Assembly: GCA_037176885.1 (NCBI GenBank)
Contig: JAWWNJ010000016.1
Coordinates: 744,001 to 808,000 of the forward strand
DNA: 64,000 nt
Origin: Favolaschia claudopus
Lineage: Eukaryota > Basidiomycota > Agaricomycetes > Agaricales > Mycenaceae
Direction: 5' to 3'
The translations under genes and the position numbers were made by a program. Under the pieces are notes generated by a model. It saw only the letters and a program-made list of their open reading frames with translations. It did not search any database and was not told the origin of the DNA. Shown in pieces: positions 57,225 to 64,000 of this stretch (position 1 is the first letter of the stretch; every line of letters starts with the position of its first letter).

Positions 57225-57430
57225 CACTCACCTCATTGAAAACAATCTCCAGCCTCGTCATTTGGTCGCGACGTGTGCAAAGGAGCGGTAGTCCATTATC
57301 TTGAAGCAGATGAGAAACACGTCTGTTCCAGGGTGTGATAGCGGACGAAGGCGCTCAGAGCCCCTAACCTTCCCCACACCTGGATCCCCCCAACTACGAC
57401 GAGTTGCTTGTATTTTTGTGAGAGTGACAT
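57225..57430 (-). pseudogene. Rho-family GTPase relic (copy 6)
   Basis: Opens MSLSQKYKQLVVVG, then a run of six G bases shifts the frame where a GDPGVGK-like P-loop is expected (two extra bases). The sequence then passes directly to a segment equivalent to RLRPLSHPGTDVFLICFK in another frame, so the switch I exons are missing. It ends near a VFNEV-like match and lacks G4, G5 and CAAX parts. Clearly a deleted copy of the Rho genes in this window. Confidence 0.65.
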
Positions 57431-58483
57431 TGCCAATAGGTAGGGAGGTTCGTAGACTGCTTTATGGCTGATGTCGAGCCTCAGTGAAAGAGAAGAGACA
57501 CAGACCCCCGGATATCTTGAAGTAGCCCTCATCGCCAGTGTTCGCTGCCTGTCAAAGTGAGGAAGGCACTGTGGTTGAAAACAGCGTCGACATCGACGGG
57601 CTCCGATAGAATACCTCTCGAGTATCTTTGGGGTCGAACCAGAAAGTAGGATTGCTCCGGTACAGTCTACAGTCGATTTTCGCCATTCAAGTTCATGGTG
57701 GTTCAAGTTCAAAACACAAATGTGACCGTCACATGTCACAGCTCCCGACTTGCTTACGCCCCTCATGCTTCGGCTTGCTCTCGACCAGAAGGTTACTACA
57801 AAGCAATTGCCGTTCAATCCCAGTCAAAAGTCGGTTGGATCGATTGAGATGTTTTGGGATGGGATACCGAGAGCTGTGGGGAAGATGGAATAGTTTGAGA
57901 TCGTTCGTTGCTGATTAGAAAACCATCTCGTCTTATTACGGTCAACCACGTACAATCAGCGCTCCACCAGCGACAAAAATACCAGTCTTTCGAAGTCCGA
58001 CCAACACGTGGAGCTGATGAATGTTGCCACGTCCGTTGCCACAACCTCTCTTGCTTCCTCCCACCATCTTCTCCCCTCCCCAAGCTATGGCCTCCTTCTC
58101 CCAAGCCTTCCTGTGCCTCAAGTTCTCCGGCTTGCGCGCAGGCTAGCGTCCAACGTCGCAAGATGACAAGCAACGTCAGCTCACAATGATGGCGCGCCGC
58201 TCGATCCCGTCTCTTGTGCCGACATGCTTCGATCCAGCCCTCGAACCACCCCTCAATTCAGCCTCCACGCCTTCACAAAATCTCTCCTCGTGCCTCTTCC
58301 CGTGCCGCCGCCGCCCAACTCAGCTCTCGCGCTGCCGCCTTTCCCGTACTGTGTCGAGGCTCCGGGTGAACAAGCAGGATGTATCGTGGGTTTACCATCG
58401 TCTTTTGTGTGTCCCGCCTGCTAACATAGATCTCTGTAGGAGCCCCTGCCATGCTGTTTGGCGCGCTGAACTCCGAGTTTTAG
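57431..58483. other. Gene-poor interval with ambiguous plus-strand frames
   Basis: At 58020-58500 several plus frames are Ala/Ser/Pro/Arg-rich and look like possible mitochondrial presequences, but I could not build a consistent gene. No repeats noted. Confidence 0.35.
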
Positions 58484-58985
58484 ATGCCTCCTTCGTCTCG
58501 TAGTTCGGCAGCGAACAAGCTATTCCTGACGGTGTGTATTTTCTTTATTTTGAATCTTGTCCTTTTGTTGACATGTGCAACTGTAGACGAATGACAAGTA
58601 TGCAAGAGCGTCGTACGTGTTTCCTTTGTCCTCGTACCTATCATTACTCATTAATTAATGCAGAGAAAAAGCAGAGTGGAAGATTCTCAACTCCGCGTCC
58701 TCCGAGACGCGGTCCCTTGCCGACACTCTGCTGCGTTCTTTGGATCTTCTGCGGGGGTGGAGGTGGGGAACGGTGGGAGTAAGGGTACGGATTAGTGGCT
58801 CTATTGTGCCTGTATCGACGATGTGTATATTAAATACGATTAATTCATTCGATTTCAAGATACAAACCATCTCAGAGTATTCCAGTGCATATCCTGAATG
58901 CCGCAATGCCCCTCAAACTATCACCATGGAACTCGAACCATTTCAAAAAGTGTGCCATTTTTCCATATGGTTCGAGATTGAGTGA
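58484..58985 (+). CDS. Small hypothetical protein
   Basis: Three putative exons join cleanly: MPPSSRSSAANKLFLT, then TNDKYARAS after a 70-bp intron, then EKAEWKILNSASSETRSLAD and TLLRSLDLLRG after a second intron ending TGCAG. The last frame runs to a stop at 58985, though its tail (WRWGTVGVRVRISGS) looks less protein-like and may contain a further intron. The helical middle looks real. No family recognised, function unknown. Confidence 0.4.
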
Positions 58986-59604
58986 AATAAATTGAACGAT
59001 ATGACTTTTCATCTCATTCTATTTCACTCCATCCCCCCGACTTTTGACTGGGGTTCAATTTTTATACGCAAGAACGGACCGAACTCGTCGTTGTCTCTTC
59101 ATTGAAACTCAACGTTATCGCAAGAAGCAACGGCGGATAAGCCTTCTTTGGCTGCACCGGCGCATGGAGAAGCTTGACCGGTGTGGAATGCCTTCGAGCC
59201 GGAAGAGACTGTCTCTGTTCTGAAGCCCGGGCAACGCGCACAGCTCCAACGGAAGCATTTTCGTCCCTCAAACTTCGCATCGTTCGGGGGCAATTTCGAA
59301 TGGGACGTTTCGTGCGTTTCGAGAGTCAAGATGCCTAGGAGATATACCTGGCAAAAGCTGAACTTGTTGCGATTGACTGTCAAGGGAACTTTACATTTTC
59401 TTCTTGTTTTCTTCTCCCAACTGTCCTTCAACAACGTCAGCGGCAAATCGCGTCCCGGATGCCGGTCGGCCCGATTTGTCCGGTATCCGAGATTACCCCG
59501 CCCTTTCACCTTGGAGTTGGAGGCGTTGATGCCCAGTCAATGGTGCCTTATAAAACGCACAAGATTGTTTTTGATTCACCACCACGATCCTCCAAACGAT
59601 AACA
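58986..59604. other. Upstream region of the aldo-keto reductase
   Basis: A 144-codon plus frame at 59181 has no recognisable domain and overlaps the start of the next gene; I do not support it as a gene. Confidence 0.45.
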
Positions 59605-60720
59605 ATGCCCGCTAGCAAAACCGTCAAGCTCAACACCGGCGCTGAAATGCCCACCGTCGGGCTGGGTTCGTCTTAGATATCGCCTCAAATGACCACTGTA
59701 TTCAAGTCGGGCTGCAGGAACATGGAAGAGTGCTCCCGGCGCCGTCGAGCATGCTGTGGAATTCGCTCTCAGGAACGGGTACAAGCATATCGATACGGCA
59801 GCTGCGTACAAGAACGAGAAAGAAGTCGGCGCTGGGATCGCTGCATCGCAAGTTCCCCGAGGCTCTATCTTCCTGACCACCAAGCTCGATAATCCTGACC
59901 AGAAGGAGGCATCTGAGGCTCTCGAGTCGTCCCTCAAAAATCTTGGAACTGATTATCTCGATCTATGTGCGTTTCGACCTGCGAATGAACGCGCTTGGTG
60001 CGCCGATGTACTGATCCAGGATCCAGGGCTCATGCACTGGCCCGCGCCCATGACCAAAGACGAGCCTGCAGTGGCCGACCCCTCGCACGATTGGCTGGAC
60101 ACTTGGAAGTCGATGGAGGCGTTATACAAGAAATATCCTGAAAAGCTCAAGGCGATCGGAGTGTCCAATTTCTCGGTCGAGTTCCTGGAGCGCCTGCTTG
60201 CCGTCGCTGAGGTCGTTCCCGCCGTCAACCAGATTGAAATGCACCCGTATGTTGGCAGTTAGACTCGGGATTTTGTCGGCACTAATTTGATCTGCATGTA
60301 TGTAGATCGTGTCCTTCCCAAGATGTCTTGGATTTCTGCAGAGGGAAGGGAATCGTGGTGACAGCTTACTCTCCCCTCGGATCGGACAACTCTCCCCTCC
60401 TCACCAACGAAGTCGTAACAAAACTTGCGGAGAAGTACGATGTAACGCCGGCCAATATCCTCGTTTCACTTCAGGCCAACAAGTCTGGTGTCAGTGTGCT
60501 CCCCAAATCCGTTACAAACACTCGCATTCTCTGTGCGTCTCGATTTGTCGTGTATCCGTGCATGAGCTGATTATTTGAAATTACAGCCAACACTGTGATT
60601 ATTGACCTCACGGAGGAAGAGATGAAAGAGCTTGATGCCATTGACAAGACTCACCACTTCCGCGCTTGCCATCCTTCTTGGACTGGTTGGGGTTCTTTGG
60701 GTTTCCCCGACTGCAAGTGA
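59605..60720 (+). CDS. Aldo-keto reductase
   Basis: Starts MPASKTVKLNTGAEMPTVGL; after an intron GTWKSAPGAVEHAVEFALRN, then YKHIDTAAAYKNEKEVGAG with the catalytic Asp and Tyr, IFLTTKLDNPDQ with Lys, and after another intron LMHWPAPMTKDEP with His: the full AKR tetrad. Later come AIGVSNFSVEFLERLL, VPAVNQIEMHP, GIVVTAYSPLGSDNSPLL, SVLPKSVTNTRIL (NADPH-binding) and the C-terminus HHFRACHPSWTGWGSLGFPD. About 320 residues. The enzymes reduce aldehydes and sugars with NADPH; exact substrate unknown. Five exons with introns of about 50-60 bp. Confidence 0.9.
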
Positions 60721-61033
60721 TCTGGAAAACTTTGAGATGGTCAGACGTGAAATTTGAAGACGAAGGATCGAGTTGATGTATTGTACAGAGAGAGAGAATG
60801 AGTGGGCATTCAGAGAAGAAGGAATGCGTATGTTAACAGTATTGTATTTCTGTAGAAAAGCATCGTTGTGATCTGAACGCCGCGGCCCCTGTCTCTCTTT
60901 GGCGATATCAGTCACTCCGCCAGTTCTGCTAAGTTGGCTCTGCTTCATACGCCTGGCCCGGTCCCAATATTCTTTCTACATCTGGACTGGGAATAGCGTC
61001 TAATTGGTGTGCTAGTCGTTGTTGGACAACTGG
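60721..61033. other. Intergenic, no gene seen
   Basis: Tandem spacer between the aldo-keto reductase and the sorting nexin. Contains the 3' UTR of the first and the promoter of the second. Confidence 0.5.
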
Positions 61034-63736
61034 ATGGCGACGTTACCGAGATCTCCTCCGTCATCCAAGTTTCTCTCCGCTTCCGTTGCAGCTGCTCAGA
61101 GGCGACCACTTTCGGACTTTGACGCTGGGATCAACGCATCCACAGCATGGACCGAGCATCTCGAGGCAACTGGATCTCTCTCCGATGAGGAACCTGAGGA
61201 AGAAGACTCGGAAGTTGCTTCTCGACCTGCTCGTGCGCTATACGACTTTGAAGGCAAGAGTGAGTTCAGGGAACTCGATGTGGTTGCAGGGGACGAGCTG
61301 GAGGTTATAAAAGAGGATCTGGCGGATGGGTGGAGTCTCGTCAAGAACGTAGCAGGGGAGGTTGGACTGTTGCCTCGCACATATTACACGGTGAGTCTTG
61401 TTCCAACTTTATCGTCCTGTTATGTTCTGGCATGGTATCCTGGCTCCGAGTGTCTACGATCTGTCGATGTCGAGGCTGTCATCCAGGACTCTTAGTTTCG
61501 AGGAATCAAAGGCAGCGGGATCACAAAACTTAGCGCAGACCTGGGGAATCACGATGCCAGAACACCAGGGAATAACGTCTCCGGCGGCTCAATTCTACTG
61601 TTACAGTTCACCTCAGACTTTACTGCCACCCCTGAAGTGGCTGCCTCCGGATTTTCGCTACTAGGTGGGCCATCGCGCCTTCACCAGCGCGATCCGTCGA
61701 GCAGCTCTATAACACCTCGTGGATCCCTTGTGTCCACGGAAATTGTACCGCAAAACACGGGGGAGTGGCGCACTGCGTTCCCAAACTTCCGCCAAAGTCT
61801 ACTCGGCGGAAAGAGTCTCAATCGTTTTTCCACCTTCGTCACCAGTGGTGCCGAGGAATGGGTGCTCAAGGGCAGCGCAACAGAGGCTATCTCTCCGGAA
61901 TCTGCTACAGTCTCCGCGCACGATAGAATCGAGAGCACCGATTCGGATTCGGAGGAGGCCGAAGAGGAGCGCAACCGGCTGAACAGGCTAGGTCTGGGAG
62001 AGGCGGATCGCCACTTTGTCGATGCGGGGCTGGCGTGGAAAACAAAGCTTCCACCGTTCCGGGTACTCGTACACTCGCCCTCGAAGCGAACATCAACGCT
62101 GTCCGGGGGCTTCACCATTTATTCCGTCACCTCGCTATTCCACCCACCTCCAACGACTGATCTCGACTCTCCTCCTGCCTCACCAACGCGTATAACCGTA
62201 CACCGACGCTTCTCCCACTTTGTCATCCTTCATACCGCACTAACGAGACGGTTGCCGGGAATCGCTCTCCCACCGCTACCGGAGAAGCAATACGCAGGGC
62301 GATTTAGCGAGGATTTCGTCGAAGCGCGGCGCGGGGATCTCGAACGGTATATGTCCCGCGTTGTGCGCCACCCTGTTGCGCGGTACGCGGAGGTGGTCAC
62401 ATTTTTCTTGGGGTGCGAGAGCGACACTGTAAGCCCCTCTTGCATCCTAACTTTGTGGTAGACTTCTAAGCCAACAATGCAGGAGTGGAAGCGTCTCGTC
62501 CCCCAGCATCTAGCTATGCCGGCGGCTGGCCCGGCATTCTACGCTCGCGTATTCCATCCCGACTTCAATGTCGATGCGGAGGATGCGGCCGAGTCAGTCG
62601 ATCGCTTTGACACGCATACGCGTGCCATTGGGAAAGGCGTGCAAGGCTTGCGGAATATTTTCGGGCGTGTGCGCGAGGCGCGCGTTGGTACGTTCCTATT
62701 CTTTGACTCGTTACGAAAGATCAATATCTCGGATTAGAAATGTCCAAGGCGGAACGGTTATTATCCTACTCCTTGCTATCGTTAATAACCTCCAAACCGT
62801 TAGCCTCGGCGCCGGTCACCGGGGCCAGCGAGGAAGAGGAAGATTATAATGCCAAGGGCAAAGGTCTGCTCAACGAAGACGGGGCGTGGTGTTGGCGGGA
62901 GGGGTGTCAGGGTTCGTCTCCATTGGCACAAAGATGTCATGAACTGATGGCTTTTCCTCTCGTTCAGATTGTCTGAAATTAACAAAGGCAATGCAGAAAA
63001 CTTCGGAGGCGCTGCAGAACGTAGCGGATCTGTACGACGACCATGTATGTCCCCGCATATTTGACCTGCGGCGACCTGCTTAAGTTTTTGTTTGCAGGCA
63101 CGGCGAACGCAATTAGCAACGCATGAAGCGTTGAAGAGCGTGGCGCATCCTTCATCCCTATACGAGGGAGTTGTAACCACTCATCGGTCCACACTTTCGC
63201 GATATTCTCAGGCAATGGCTACGGATAAACAGGTTCATTCACCTCCCGTCGGTCGTCGTACTCATCTTGACCTTGCGTATGACAGACCGACAGTGAAATG
63301 GCTGCGCGATGTGAGACGGTGTTGAACACTACCATGGCCGAGATGGAGACCTATCATACGCAGAAGACTGAGGACTTCTCCGCCCTTACTAAGGAGCATC
63401 TTGATGGGGAGATTGAATTCTATGAGCAGGTATGGTGAAAGCTGACTCGGTTGCCTTTCCAGATACTCAACTTTTTAGGTTCTCAACAGATTAAGATCAG
63501 CGCGTCGCGGTTTCGATGAACCACAGTTCACGCAATTGGGCGCCGAGTCCCGGCAGGCGTCGATTTATGAGCGTGAGCTAGAACATCCTAGGCTTACAGC
63601 CGCACCTCTGTTGCAGCCTGCCCCGCATGTATTCGACGCGGCGCCGATGCGACCTGTGAGTGTCGCGATACAAGAAGGCGTAGGCATGCTGTTGGGTCCA
63701 AGCAGTAGGGGTAGTGTTTTCGGAAAGTTTTGGTGA
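61034..63736 (+). CDS. SH3-PX-BAR sorting nexin (SNX9-like)
   Basis: Starts MATLPRSPPSSKFLSASVAA. An SH3 domain (RPARALYDFEGKSEFRELDV, DELEVIKEDLADGWSLVKN, VGLLPRTYY) is followed by a disordered Ser-rich linker and a PX domain: FRVLVHSPSKRTSTLSGGFT, VHRRFSHFVILHTALTRRLP with the phosphoinositide-binding RRFSHF, ALPPLPEKQYAGRFSEDFVE and ERYMSRVVRHPV. The helical BAR part begins EWKRLVPQHL and continues MSKAERLLSYSLLSLI, LTKAMQKTSEALQNVADLYD, MAEMETYHTQKTEDFSALTK and VLNRLRSARRG. The last exon has a loop and GMLLGPSSRGSVFGKFW. This order is that of SNX9/18/33, which bend endosomal or plasma membranes in endocytosis. About ten exons. Confidence 0.85.
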
Positions 63737-64000
63737 TTTATGAAGGTGGAAGGAATCCCAAATCCCAAAGGAATTTATGTACTGCGACGATCTACATACG
63801 AACTTACTGGACGGTTGGATGCTGCTACTCAATTCTTACATTACTTAATCTGTCTTTGCTTTGCTGTCGTCTACCACAATTTGTTGTTCGAGCGCTGTAA
63901 GTGATTGGTTGAGTTTTCAGTCAACTTTCCACGGAAAGCGATATTGAATAACCAGAAACGCAACGAAAGCAAGTCCCTCGCACTAAAAGAAGAGAAGGAA
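63737..64000. other. Window end, no gene seen
   Basis: 3' flank of the sorting nexin. No coding sequence is supported before the window ends. Confidence 0.5.

Noticed and set aside
59181..59615. 144-codon plus frame upstream of the aldo-keto reductase.
   Set aside because: It overlaps the reductase start in another frame, has mixed composition without motifs, and probably reflects 5' flanking DNA.

Overview
The window is genomic DNA of a filamentous basidiomycete, almost certainly an Agaricomycete (mushroom-forming fungus). Genes are on both strands and are split by many very short GT-AG introns (about 40-60 bp). Several families are typical of this class: WW-domain multispan membrane proteins, DUF6593-type proteins, MYND zinc-finger proteins, F-box/LRR proteins and divergent Rho GTPases. 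No rRNA, tRNA, CRISPR or bacterial signal was seen. Exon joins given below were read by hand from frame continuity and family motifs.

Layout. 0-6 kb: poorly coding, then a WW-domain membrane-protein gene split by a 1.0-kb foldback transposon that left a 6-bp target duplication. 6-17 kb: an XPG/Rad2-type nuclease, alpha-COP of the COPI coat, a small AT-hook protein and a secreted BBE-type FAD oxidoreductase. 17.3-21.7 kb: a 4.4-kb large inverted repeat. Its two ~1-kb arms carry arrays of tiny hairpins and enclose a truncated but intron-containing VPS3/VPS39-type CNH gene; the left arm is itself broken by a second TIR element. 21.9-34.8 kb: two tandem atypical Rho GTPases, two MYND proteins, enoyl-CoA hydratase, a RUD3-like golgin, a DUF6593 protein, an acetyltransferase-like protein and RPA3. 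35-46 kb: F-box/LRR protein, arrestin-like protein, a second Rho pair (one copy frameshifted), a third MYND protein and an AAA-ATPase-like protein. 46-64 kb: an acidic low-complexity protein, NCS1 purine-cytosine permease, ASCC2/Cue3-like CUE protein, Par14-type parvulin, SDR, a third Rho locus (one gene, one relic), a small hypothetical gene, an aldo-keto reductase and an SH3-PX-BAR sorting nexin.

The most interesting content is in three places. First, six Rho-family loci lie in three pairs, and none of those I can read keeps both Gly12 and Gln61, the residues needed for GTP hydrolysis, although four keep G4/G5 motifs and CAAX boxes. Second, the CNH gene fragment sits inside a large palindrome whose arms hold conserved hairpin arrays. 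Third, the foldback insertion in the WW gene is nearly pristine and the interrupted frame rejoins exactly across it. The housekeeping genes (COPI, golgin, sorting nexin, CUE/RQT, RPA3) form no obvious pathway cluster and look like ordinary background.
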